A stretch of 64,000 nucleotides of DNA, taken from contig OZ023275.1 of the NCBI GenBank assembly GCA_964007475.1, positions 23,955,052 through 24,019,051 on the forward strand, given 5' to 3'. The notes under the pieces were generated by a model, which saw only the letters and a list, made by a program, of their open reading frames with translations, was not told the DNA's origin and did not search any database. This stretch comes from Hybos culiciformis. Taxonomy: Eukaryota; Arthropoda; Insecta; Diptera; Hybotidae. Position 1 is the stretch's first letter. Each line of letters begins with the position of its first letter. Made by a program: the position numbers and the translations under genes. Of this stretch, positions 1 to 45,800 are shown piece after piece.

Positions 1-157
1 TAACTGTATAACCCTTTAGTACACCTTCATTATAATTATTTGTAATTAAAACATATTTGTTTTTTTGTTTTTTATTTGTTCGCTTTATAATACATATTTT
101 AAAATTATTCATATTTTCGTAACAATTTAAATAAATTGTTACCGTTTTTTAAATTTC

Positions 158-586
158 CTAAAAATATGAATGATCTATTTGTGTATTTAATGAATAATTT
201 CTGTACATTCCAAATTTGGCCAATTCATTGGAAAAACTTTGAGCTCTGGGAAAGAAATTACATGGTATACTATATGGATTTGGATAATTTAGCCCATATT
301 CAGAGTTAATAGTTTTATAAAATGGATTTTGTTTTTCTTTTTGTATTCCGTAACTGTTGAAAAGATCTTTAAAAATATAGTAATTATTAGATTATAATTA
401 TCAGCATTATAAATTTTTTCTTTTATAAAATTTTTCAAATAAATAAATATTATACTTACGTGGACACTCATGATGTTCACTTACATTATAAGTTTCATAA
501 ATTTTTGAATTATCAACAATTGGTTTCTCTTTCAAATATTTTTTGTATTCTTTTTGCAAAATTAAGTTTAACATATCTCCATTCAT
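158..586 (-). CDS. PIERCE1: PIERCE1/2-like ciliary microtubule inner protein (2 exons, 111 aa)
   Basis: Exons 586..460 and 366..158, with stop TAG at 160..158. The donor is C|GTAAGT and the acceptor AAAG|ATC; the intron is in phase 1 and the spliced frame is exactly 112 codons. The PIERCE (UPF0691) family proteins line the lumen of outer doublet microtubules in cilia and sperm flagella and help dock outer dynein arms. Visible similarity from memory: YETYNVSEHHECP, then FYKTINSEYG, then the family-like block FSNELAKFGMYRNYSLNT, matching the human order YRVS, YRTSNQAYG and F..QLA..GMFRNNTLN. The protein ends right after this block, so it lacks the human C-terminal TGPDN...FHPSYN tail. A TTTATT at 71..76 would give an AATAAA signal downstream on this strand. 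It is transcribed away from the TTC29-like gene. PIERCE1 and PIERCE2 cannot be told apart here. Confidence 0.72.
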
Positions 587-939
587 GATTTGAAAGATTT
601 ATGAAGTTTTGTTATTTTTTAAAAAAAAAATATTTAACATTGTCTGAAACGAACAGAAAACAAAATTATTTTTTATTGATTTAACAAATTTTTTTAATAA
701 TCCTACTTATTGTTGCTTAGTGAAAGAAAAAGTCTTATTAACTTTTTATAATAAACAAGAGGGAACAACAAAATAAGTTATAATAAAACATGCGCAAGAA
801 TTAAAAGTTTCAATGTACGAATCGTGTGCGAATATTGTTGAAGTTTGATACGATGGTAATTTGTTAGCGTTAATTCTGTCGGTCCTTGTTTACCTCACAA
901 TATTATGAATCACCTTATTCCTGCTTAAGGTCTTAAGTT

Positions 940-1015
940 GTAGGAGTAAATACATTATGGAGAACGTTAACATAGAGAAGAAAAGCTAAGGGCCCGAGAA
1001 TGAAGCCCTGGATAA
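940..1015 (-). pseudogene. non-LTR retrotransposon reverse-transcriptase fragment
   Basis: On the minus strand one frame reads QGFILGPLAFLLYVNVLHN. This matches the conserved RT block (QGSxLGPLLFLLYINDL) of Jockey/CR1/RTE-type LINEs. The flanking frame soon meets stops, so this is a short, dead fragment. No poly-A tail or target duplication was recognised. Confidence 0.5.
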
Positions 1016-1382
1016 AAACCAAGTAGGCGATGATGATGAAAAGATTTTACCGATTTTAGCAATTAGGAAACGATTGGTCCAAATGACATGACATTTCATC
1101 ACAATGAAAACCAAATCACCAGTGATATTCAATATAACTGAACTAGTACTGTGGTCTTCTGCAGATACATTAAGTTTTATAAAGGGGCTTCTTACTCTTC
1201 TCCAATATCACCAACTGATTCTTCAATAAAATTTCCAGTACCTGGCTTTCTTACATGTGGTACAATTTTTTAGGTAGGATGTAGGCTGTGACGAGTAAGC
1301 TCACGAGAGGCGTATTCGGAGGCATTTGGGATAACGCACTGAACTCTTATTAAAAGTTTTCATTAAATTGCTTCATCTTTGC

Positions 1383-1490
1383 CTTCTAAAAATCTTCCAA
1401 CATCACTACACACTATTCAACTTGTTTATTAATTTTGTAGTTGGCCAACTCAAATTGAATAAACATTCAACTCGTTCGCATCAAGCTTTA
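1383..1490 (+). repeat. dispersed repeat, copy A (partner at 2994..3103)
   Basis: About 108 bp closely matching 2994..3103 in the second TTC29 intron, with a few substitutions and a 2-bp indel. Both copies share the palindrome AGTTGGCCAACT and the motif TTGAATAAACATTCAACTCG. No terminal inverted repeats or target duplications were identified. The family is unknown. Confidence 0.7.
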
Positions 1491-1806
1491 TCCGTTATCT
1501 ATTATTTGAACTTAAAAGCTTAATTTTTACAAATGAATTAATATGTTAAGAGGAAATTTTAGATGTTATTTCATTTTTGCTTTTTAGAGACCATTTCTTT
1601 AGAGACTGTTTCACAGCGCCAACTAACACGACTTACAAATATATACTATTGAGGCGAGGCAATCTTTTGTTGACAGAAATCTCTTCTTAGTAAACTTCTA
1701 CAGATTACCTACATATTTTTTGATAGAACTAATTAGAAAAAAATTTTTTTTGTCAATAATAATAATTTTTAATTAATTATTTTTTTTATTGAAACATACA
1801 AAACAA

Positions 1807-3859
1807 ATGGAAACCAAACCGTTTCGTGGATTATGGTGTAATTCCAGTGAGCTACCGGAAGTTAAAGCTCAGCTTCGAAGTAAAATTCCAAAAATATCTT
1901 ATTTCGAATTGAGGCGTAGCAAATTACCTATTTATGAAGCTATTATTAAAGAACTTCTAGAAGAAGGCTATGAAAAATCCGCTGATATAATAGAAGCATT
2001 AGTAGCAACAGAAAAACGATTACTTGACACGCATGTTATTGAGAACAAACTATCTAATTGCACTGGTTTGTTATCAGCTATAGTAGATAATTGTAAAATT
2101 ACTGAATGGCTAATCCTAAAAGAAGATCGGAACGAATGTTTGAATTGTTTATTTCAAACAGCTTTTTTGACCGAACTTAAAAATTCCGATTATTATTGGT
2201 TGGCGCAAGAACTTTATTCATTAATGATAAATATGTTAGATGAATTTGGCCATGGAAATGAATTTAACTTTATCGAATCTAAAATTCGTTTTCATTATGG
2301 AAAATTTCTTTTTGAGAAAGGTAGGTATGCATTTCTTTTTTGTTTTATATAAGATTCCAATTTAGGAAAAAAAAAAAAATTATAAGCAAATTAGTTTCTC
2401 ACACAAGATTATACTATAACTGGAATAAAAAAAATTATCAAGTGTCGTGTCTTTAAATAGATTAACTAACTATAGAATTTTGGATGGATTGCAGTTCATT
2501 CAAATGTTGAGGCTATTGAACAGCTTAAGATAGCTGCAGAATTGTCAAACGGTAATTGCTGGTATGATTCATTTGATAAACCTACGAATTATTATTTCAA
2601 TTCAACACAACTGTTGTGTGAAGCTTTATTGGCCGAGGCTAATAAAGTATATTACATAAATCCTGAACTTGCGGAAATATATGCCTTCCAAGCCGTTCAA
2701 GGTTTAAAAACAAGTAAGTGGAAGAATATGTTGTTTTATTTTCTAGTACCTACTAAGAGCTTTAAAATCTTTGACATGAGAAATAGTTTGGTTCTTTTCT
2801 TTAATTTTGTTCAATTCGAGAACTGTTATAGTGGCAAGTTAAGATATAAAAAGAAAAGTTTTCTCATAGATTTAAAATCCGTAGCTGCCCAATATGTACT
2901 TATGTACTGAATTTAACACTTAAGCATAATTAAGCATTCAACACGTTGAAAGCTTCGCTAAGCACATTATATACGCAAAATTGAAAAACGTGCTTTCTAT
3001 AAAAATTTTTCAACATTACTACACACTATATTCAACTTGTCTATTAACTTTGTAGTTGGCCAACTCAAATTGAATAAACATTCAACTCGTTTGCATCAAG
3101 CATTAGACATTATACTCTTTTATCCCTTATTCTGATTTTTTCGATAAAGATTAATTCCAATATACGCATACATGCACATACATTACATTCACAATTCACA
3201 TGCAGTTAATAATTGTTATTTCAGGTTGTATTTGCCTGGATTCTGAATTTTATTGCCAAGTTGCCCTAAAATATTCAGAACTTATGATGATTTTGAATAA
3301 ACATGAGAAAGCATTAAAATTTCTTAACAAAGTACAACCTCACATTAATGTTATGTCTGATCCAAAATATAAATGTGAACTGTTTTTTCAACAAGGTGTT
3401 TGTTATTTTTGGATTTGTGATCAAGAAATGTCATTTCGAAAATTAAAGCAATCAATTCGTTTAGGAGAGATTCATAAACTATTGACAATCAAAGCTCAAG
3501 CTTTAGTACAAATTGGAAAACTATATTCTAAGGATAAAAAAACATTTAGTAAAGCTCAAATGGCATACACTTCAGCTAAAGAAACTTTTATTAAATTAAA
3601 TGATTTTAAAAATATTAAAAAAGTTAATTATTCAATGGCAATCCTAAAAAGTCAAGAAATTTTGCCAAGACTTATTAATCTTATAGTTCAGTCAGAAACA
3701 AACGACACAGATATGGAAAAACTTCGATCTTGGAAAGATATTTCTAAGCCATTTTGGAATAGAGAAGAATCAAGTTCTTTGACTGAATTAACTTGGTGTG
3801 AATCTGAAGATTCTGAGGTTGGAAACAATGTATCTGAAAACACAAATTTAATAAATTAA
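1807..3859 (+). CDS. TTC29: TTC29-like tetratricopeptide protein (3 exons, 455 aa)
   Basis: Exons 1807..2320, 2495..2713 and 3225..3859. Both introns are in phase 1 with GT-AG ends (AAAG|GTAGGT, CAA|GTAAGT; acceptors TTGCAG and TTTCAG), giving 455 aa against about 475 in human TTC29. TTC29 is a TPR protein of motile cilia and sperm flagella needed for normal flagellar beating. The start is the first ATG (METKPF); the reading frame is open further upstream but only from a TTG. The N-terminal half is helical (KLPIYEAIIKELLEEGYEKS). The last exon carries TPR-like helix pairs (ALKYSELMMILNKHEKALKF; ALVQIGKLYSKDKKTFSKAQ) and a C-terminal LRSWKDIS motif resembling LLSWKESR of TTC29. An AATAAA overlaps the stop codon. 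The assignment rests on remembered similarity; another axonemal TPR protein is the alternative. Confidence 0.7.
2994..3103 (+). repeat. dispersed repeat, copy B in TTC29 intron 2
   Basis: Second copy of the repeat at 1383..1490, in the same orientation, lying wholly within the 511-bp second intron of the TTC29-like gene. The best-conserved part runs from TACACACTA through the AGTTGGCCAACT palindrome to CATTCAACTCG. Confidence 0.7.
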
Positions 3860-5690
3860 AAAAAAAATTTTATAAAATTTAATTTATTCTATGCAATGAT
3901 TTTTTTTTTAAATTATAAAATTAAATATAAATTTCTTCGTAAACGTAACCCAAACAGTTCTGATAGGCAAACCTGTTTAATATTTTTCTTATTATATTGT
4001 ATCAGGTGAGTTTGGATATAGAATAAAGGATAAAAAAAGTCTTCAATTTTTGACCAGTGCCTCAGACAAGAAAGAAAAAACAGGAAAACGTTATAAAAAT
4101 GCTTTCTTTTAGAATTTTTCACAAGATAGACCTATATAAAGATAGATTATATATAATTATATTTGTTGTTGTTTTTACATAATATACATTTTAAGATTAG
4201 GACATGGATCACTAACAAAAAAGGGAATCAAACATTTTAATTAAACAAAAATTGTGTAACTATTTAAAAAAAATTGTTCGATGGTATTCCTATATATTAA
4301 TTATATTCTAGCCATTTTTTCTTTGGACCTAGATATAACTAAATAATTAAAACTCTTTTTATCTTGGCCATGTTTGTTCTGTTGTTATCTTTTTTCATAT
4401 TTTCTTTTAGCCTCTTCTACATCATCAACAATCAGGGTTGCCAACTCTTGACCGAGGAAAAACTGGAGAGTTGAAAAACAAAAAAATGTAGATAGAAAAA
4501 TAGAAAAAATAATAAATTATGAATTACATTATTATTAACATAAACAAACGAAACATAAAATAAACCGCAGATAACAAAATAATTCAAATTAGAATAAAAC
4601 TTTATAAAAAGTAATATAAAATAAATACAATAAATTAAAATACATAATAATTGAAATTAGAAAAATATTAGTTAATTAATGAGAACAATTATTTCTTAAA
4701 GTTATGGGCCCCCGATTTTTTGGGCCCCAATTTAAAAAAAAATCAGCAAATTTGTAGCTTTCTATATTAGAAAATCTGTTAAAATTTATTCACATAGCCG
4801 ACAAAAGTTCTAGTATAGGCAAGTAAAATGAAAAGTTTATGTGAATTTCTATTTTACTTTAAAATTATGAATTTTGAAAAAAAAACTGGTAAAATTTTAA
4901 AAAACCTGGAGACTGGAGTTGTTGAAAGCCAAATTTAGATGAAGAAAAATATTCGTTAGCTTAACTAAGCTACGAAAAAAGAAAAAAAAAATTATTCAAA
5001 CTTTTAATGAAATAATATCCCTTTTTGTTGATAATTAATGGCTTTCTGTTAAAAATTGGTCCAAAAACAAAAATTAAAGATTTAAATTTCAAGTTCGAAT
5101 ATTTAAATTCCTTTTGCTCCTTTAAATAACTTAAACAAAATCGTTTTGCAATCAGAAATAATACTTTTGTGCAAGGACTAAAAATTCTGTCGCATTTTCT
5201 TTCTTTTTTTTTAACTAACAAAGGCATATATTACGTGAAATATCCGCATTAAACAATGATTTTAAATTTTTTTTTCAGATTTTCAAATAAAACATGTGTT
5301 AAATAAATATCAGAAATAATAAAAACACAAAAATTAAATTCAACATGCAAGCTTAATTTTTGAAATTATTTAGAGCACGCAAAAAACTTTAAACAAAACC
5401 TATAATATACATGTGTAATGTAATATATAGTGATATAAACACACATAGAATAAATAATTTTAACGACACGAAGTTTCTGAAATCAATCTTTTTGTTTTGA
5501 TCCAATATAGAAATACTTCTCTTTGAAACTTTGCCAGGGCTAAATAATGATTCATCAGAAATAATATACATAAAGTAGGTTTATTATTTATGTAAATATT
5601 TTTTGGTTATTATTATAACATACATATGTACCTATAACTATGATAACTATACATATGTACCTATAACTACGAACAAAAAAATGTTGAATA
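3860..5690. other. A/T-rich intergenic sequence without a recognised gene
   Basis: Mostly homopolymer-rich DNA downstream of TTC29. It contains GGGCCC twice in close inverted arrangement near 4706..4730 and a short tandem duplication of a segment with ACATATGTACCTATAACTA at about 5620..5670. ORFs here are short and low complexity, and I do not support them as genes. Confidence 0.4.
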
Positions 5691-5739
5691 GAAATTGCTA
5701 AAAATTAAAATTAAATTGGTAGATATAAAATTAATATTA

Positions 5740-5888
5740 AGTTAATTCAATTTAATAAAAAACACAAACACTTAGATCAAGTGGACAATTGAAAAATTTA
5801 CACAAATTCCAGCCCGAGGTGGGAATCGAACCCACGACCGAACACACTGTAGGATAATGATAATACCACTACACCATGACGGCCGACT
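5740..5888 (-). repeat. tRNA-derived SINE, copy 1
   Basis: Reading the minus strand from 5888, there is a tRNA-like head with an A box TGGTGTAGTGG (5876..5866) and a B box GGTTCGATTCC (5832..5822), plus a perfect T-arm GTGGG/CCCAC. The acceptor-stem ends pair for only about three bases and no good anticodon stem forms, so this is a SINE head rather than a working tRNA gene. An A/T-rich body follows towards 5740. The outer ends are uncertain and no target duplication was fixed. Confidence 0.65.
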
Positions 5889-8800
5889 TATAATTCAAAA
5901 ATCTTAATCGATGAATAATATTTAATTTATACTAAAATAAAATAGATGATAATTTTTATATTATAAAAAATACATTTTATAAAAAAATAAAAAACAACGT
6001 TTTCCTTGCGTACTAAAAAGTATAAATTAATTTTCCTATGAGCCTGGCAGAATTTCTGAATAAATTGTTCACATTTTGGTAACACACTTTATAATAGTTT
6101 CTAATTCTTATAAAACTGTTATAAAGTCTATAGCATTATCTTCTGACTCAATAGTGTTCTATTCAAAAATAAAATTTATCTTTTTATTTATCTCGAGTTC
6201 AATAGGTATACTGAACTATGCTTTATTAAAAAAAAATTATGAAATTCTTATTTTTCATTTACGAAAATGTTGATAGTGTCAAGTAGTAATTTTCTTGTTT
6301 TTAAATTTCTGCCTGGACTATAATTGCCAGTATAATTTTCATAATTTTCCACGTGTTATTGTTTACATGTTTTCATCATTATATATAATCTTATTTATTC
6401 TTAGAATCAGAATTTCTGTAGGTACGTATATAAAATTTTGATATGCCTTTACTGTGTATTGGTAATGCAGATATAACATTTCTGCAAATTGTTTATTTTT
6501 CTTTCTTGCCATTTTTCTGAATGACGGAACAAAAACTTTATGAATAATGAAAAATAATCTATGAAAATATAATATGTTTTTTTTTTTGGAAAATTTTACG
6601 TCATCATTGTGTTATTTTTGTTAATGCATTGTATTTTGTAGGTATTTTTTAGTTTAATTTATTTTAGTATTGATTTGTTTTAAATACTCATTTAAAACAG
6701 TACATTAGCTTAGGAAGTACTAAGTAAAAAAATATATGATCTCCAAAGTTTCTGAATTTATAGTCTAATTTAAAATTTATGTGTATAGTTTTATGTGTAT
6801 AGTATAGTATAGCATAAACAGATAAGGTAGATGATATCCGGACGATTCGCTGTAAATTATGCAACGTAGGTGTAGTAATTCACCTTTTAGTTATTCACCG
6901 GGTATAAGCCATTTCAACGTACGAGCATTGTAATAAAATGTGGGAATACAATTAAAAAGTAGGAAAGGTGTATGGACCCTAAAAGAAGGGCTTAATGATA
7001 AATTTTTAGAATTATAGAATTTGTAGAAAAAAAGATAAATTTATAGAAAAGTCGGTGTGGTCTTCGAACAAATTCTACAAATGTAAAAATGTAAAAAAAG
7101 TAGTTGAATAATAAGGGCAATTAAGTGCCACATAATTCGATCTTTGAACATTGAAACATAAAGTATTAAAGTTATCTTATAGCTAAATGACTAGTTTCTC
7201 TGTCTACAACAATTTAATAGCATAATCCACTTAAGCTTTCATGTTCTTCAAATACTGCAGGCTTAATAAGTTAAAGAACAAATTATAGTTATTTTTAAGC
7301 TGCTGTGTTTATTTATTTGTAAATTATTTAAAAATGGCATTAACTTCAAAATTTTATTATAAAAAATTAAATCTCTAGCTGAGAAAAAGAAAAATTTCGG
7401 AAAATTCCTTATACATTTTATCTCTACCACAAAATTTATGTATATTTTTATTTACAAAGAATTTTGTGTGTATATAATTTACAAGAAGAAAATAAACAAA
7501 AAAGAATACAAAATTTTCTTCAATGCGAAAATTTTTTCTTGAATATAATATAGTTAGTGAAAATTTAGTTCAATTCAGAAGTTAACGTGCGGCTGTTTCA
7601 ACTGGACGTATTTAATTGACAAATTATAAGTATACATCGCAAAAATTGTCTGTATAGTTAAAATAAAAAATAATTTGATCATGTTCTGAATCGCGAATTT
7701 ATTTCAATTTTTGTAAACAAAAATATTTTAATTTTTTTTATTTTATTAATCAAAAATAAAATAATTTTCAACTAATTAGTACGATTTATTTTATATGAAT
7801 TAACGCCGCCGCAAAACAAATGAATAATTAATTATTTTTTATTATTTTTTTTTTTTTTATAATAAAATGAAATAAATAAAAATAAAAATAACACAGAAAA
7901 TTTTCGTAAAATAATTTTTATAAAATAATGGAAAAGTCATTGTGTTTAGTAATGAATATTTTTCGTAAAATTAAAATCATATATAAATGAAAATTGTAAA
8001 TCCTAGCTGGTAGTAGGATATTGAAAAATGTGAAATTAAATTAATTTTAAATCTATAAAATTTATCAATTACAAATATTAAAAAAAAAAACTATCATTTT
8101 TAATATTTGAAATATTTAAAAAAAAAAAACGTAAATTAAACATATCACAAAATTGTATAATTTTTGAGTTAAGTAAAATATTTTTTTTCTTTTTAGTATT
8201 TTTTCTAGTTTTTAATTTTATTTGTATTTTAAAATTAATAAAATATAGATTTTTATTTCATTTTGGTAGCTAACGTATAGAGTGTTAAACTTTATAAAAG
8301 ACTACATAATTCATGGGAAAATGGCGAATTATCAAATAACATGAAATGAGAAGGGCTATTCTATTACATTATCTTCAATATACCTACTCGTGTTCTCTAG
8401 TTAGAGTGTATAATAAATGTAATGTAGTGTAATTATATTTTATCAAAAAAAATCATACAACCTGATAAAATTGCTTTCAAGCATATCAAAATATCAAAAT
8501 TTGGAATCAAACAATTATGTACTTAGAAAATTACTTCTTTCAAAACTTTACTATTATATAATTTAATAAAATATTGAAAAAATAAATCTGAGATTTTATT
8601 AAAAAAAAAAGAAATTAAATGAGAAATTCAATAAGTTTGCAGTTTTTTTTTTTTTTCAAATTTTTATTTGTAGTGAATTTTCTATTTACTGTTGGCCTTC
8701 ATGGTATAGAATTTTCATTGAATTTACTTTTAAATGAATTAAATTTTCCGTCATATTATTTCCTTGTACTCAGACATAATTAAAATACGCACGAATTATA

Positions 8801-9240
8801 CGTATATAATATATTTTTATAAATATAACATCCAAAAGTTCATTTTATTATAAATATTTATAAATTTTTGTTTAAAATTATATTTATTGCTTTTAAATTA
8901 TAAACACTTTATTTTTATTGAAAATAAATATAAAAATTAAAAAAAAAAAAAATTATTTAATTATTAAAATTGGAAATCCTTTTTTATTTATTTACTTTTT
9001 TTTCTGCAGGATTTTTTACAATTATTGCATGACACATTTTTTTTAATGGATTTAAACAAAATTAAAATTTTTAAATTTTGATGAAAACAAGTACCTATAA
9101 TTTTTTTTATGAAATAAACTTTATATTTTACTAAATTACAATAACTTTAATAATATTATGATTTCAAAAATAAAATAAATAAAAATACCTACATATAGGT
9201 GAAATACATATATATATATATAAATAATTGAGAAATAAAA
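5889..9240. other. intergenic region upstream of the potassium channel
   Basis: No coding region recognised. Very A/T-rich with long A and T runs. A slightly more complex stretch lies at about 6830..6990. The last 60 bases before the channel start contain TATATATATATAAA about 30 bases upstream of the ATG; its role as a TATA box is only possible, not shown. Confidence 0.35.
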
Positions 9241-43822
<34,582 letters not shown>

Positions 43823-43892
43823 TATCTAAAGAATTTTAGTCAATAAAATTTTTATATCTATACTAGTTTTCTAAGAAAAAAAAATATTCTAT

Positions 43893-44075
43893 TAACGCTT
43901 TCCGAGGGAAATATAAGTAAATAGAAAAAAGAAATTATGAGAGCTGAATATGGTATAATGAATGGACACGCACTGCCCGTATATTAAAGGAGCTGAATAT
44001 GTATACTTTTTGTTTATTATTATATTTTTTTCTAACTTATGACTTTCAACAAAACTGAGAAAAATATTTACTTAT
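43893..44075 (+). repeat. dispersed repeat, copy A, just downstream of the channel gene
   Basis: Begins ACGCTTTCCGAGGGAAATA and includes CACGCACTGCCCGTATATTAAAGG and CAACAAAACTGAGAAAAAT landmarks. All recur in order at 45623..45800 with moderate divergence. It starts about 45 bases after the channel's AATAAA. No termini were identified. Confidence 0.55.
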
Positions 44076-45622
44076 CAATTTCCCAAAGAAACAGATGTTA
44101 TTTTAAAACGCTTAAATCATATATTGATATTATTTTTCTATTACTTAACATAATTAATAATTGTCTTTATTATTTGGTAGAGATAATATTATTTATTTAC
44201 ACAAATCACAGGAAAAAGTGAAACAATTTCAAAGAGTTTTCCAAATTATACTGGTCTCAATCTATTTAAAATAATTCGCAAATTAATAAATCCACAAATA
44301 TTAATTGTTTCAAAAAATTTTGGCTCTGTAGTACAATAAGATAACTCATTTTTTTTGGCAAATGTAAAAAATTAATTGATTAAAATAATTATAATTTACA
44401 TAGTTAGTATATGTAAACAGAAATAAATTTTTTAATAGCTAACAAAAGTAATAATAATACATTATTCAGTTTATACAATGCAATTTAATTATATTACATG
44501 TGAGATTATGAAAAATAAATTTTAAATTTAAATATTAATTTAAGATTTCGTAAGAAAACTTGCACTTAAAAAACGTAATTGGTCTAGATATGTTCCCAAT
44601 ACTAATTAAATAAATTCATATTAAATAAATCGCAAAAACATACTAATATTATTTATATATTTAGGTATATTTAAATTGTAGATAATTAAGACAGAAAATA
44701 ATTTGTATAATTTTAAATGGCGAGAACCTAGACGAGAATCCGCTTATACCAATGTATTACATTTACGATTTATGTATACAACATTGTTTAACATAAGTAA
44801 ATAAATAAATTAATTATAAATGAATTCTGAATATAAATTATATATAAAATAAATAATTTTTATTATTATTATATAATAAAATTCTTTTTTGTAACTAAAT
44901 CAATTTTAGTGTAAATAATAAAATATATGACGAGTAAATAAAAAATAATAATTTTTTATTTTATAGTAATTCTAATATTTTTAAATTATTTTTTTATTTC
45001 TCTTTTATACATAATTAATTAATTCACATATTAATTAATATGTTTCAAATCTTTCCCATTTTTTATGTATTTCAATTTTTTGTTGCAACAATTTTTTTTT
45101 TAAATATGAATTTATTTAGATTTATAATTATTTTTATTTTAATTAACTTCAATATTTAGAATAATGCCCTAAAAGGATATTCGTATGTTTAAACCTACAT
45201 ACCATATAAAAATATTTTAATTTATTCTTTATAGATATAGATAACAATATAAAATCATCATAGAAAGTAAGTTATTTTAAATTTGAAAATGCATCAAATT
45301 AAGCGTGATAAAGAATAAATTAAGTTGTAAGTAGACTGTTGTTAATAAAAAACTCTATTAATCATTTGAGGACTATCATGTTTTACTATCAAAATTAAAT
45401 GAAGAAGTGAGAGAATCTCAAATTATATTCGTAAAGGATAATGCAAATTGCCGGGTTTTAAAAAAATGTGTCTAATTTGTACAGAAAAACAAAAAATTAA
45501 TCACGATTTTCTTTTTCAGTGCAACAACCTGTTTAAGTTTTTTTTTATACAGTTAGCACTTTTCGTTCTGAAATTCCCATCGTTTGATAAAAATCTTTTT
45601 GCAAACTTTCAAACGTACTCCA

Positions 45623-45800
45623 TTGACGCTTTCCGAGAGTAATAAGTAAATTAGAACAAATATTATGGGACAACTTGGTAACCAACTCACGCAGTGACCG
45701 GTTATTAAAGGTTCTGAATTTGTATTCAGTATTTAATATCCAAATATTATGTGAATATTCCTTAACTTATCAGCACAAAACTCAGAAAAATCTAACTCAT
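45623..45800 (+). repeat. dispersed repeat, copy B
   Basis: Partner of 43893..44075 in the same orientation: GACGCTTTCCGAGAGTAATA, then CACGCAGTGACCGGTTATTAAAGG, then GCACAAAACTCAGAAAAAT. The pair is about 1.7 kb apart, and divergence is appreciable throughout. Confidence 0.55.

Larger units (their letters stand above)
587..1806. other. 1.2-kb divergent intergenic region between two axonemal genes
   Basis: Shared upstream region of the PIERCE-like (minus) and TTC29-like (plus) genes. It contains a LINE reverse-transcriptase scrap near 940..1015 and one copy of a dispersed repeat at 1383..1490. The stretch around 1130..1340 is richer in G+C than its surroundings but unrecognised. I see no confident core promoter element. 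Confidence 0.5.

Noticed and set aside
289..480. 63-codon minus-strand open frame taken as a protein
   Set aside because: It reads through the intron and in the wrong frame of the PIERCE-like exons; the spliced frame gives the family motifs instead.
4429..4935. hAT-like element starting CAGGGTTGCCAACTC
   Set aside because: The supposed right end (reverse complement GGCTTTCAACAACTCC) matches too weakly and no 8-bp duplication was found.
5812..5888. A working tRNA gene on the minus strand
   Set aside because: A and B boxes and the T-arm are good, but the acceptor stem pairs at only about three positions and no anticodon stem forms; a SINE head explains it better.
45448..45642. Possible zinc-knuckle protein (CLIC ... 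HDFLFQC)
   Set aside because: Only two Cys pairs of uncertain spacing, then low-complexity Phe-rich sequence; not enough to name a domain. Kept only as an unassigned open stretch.
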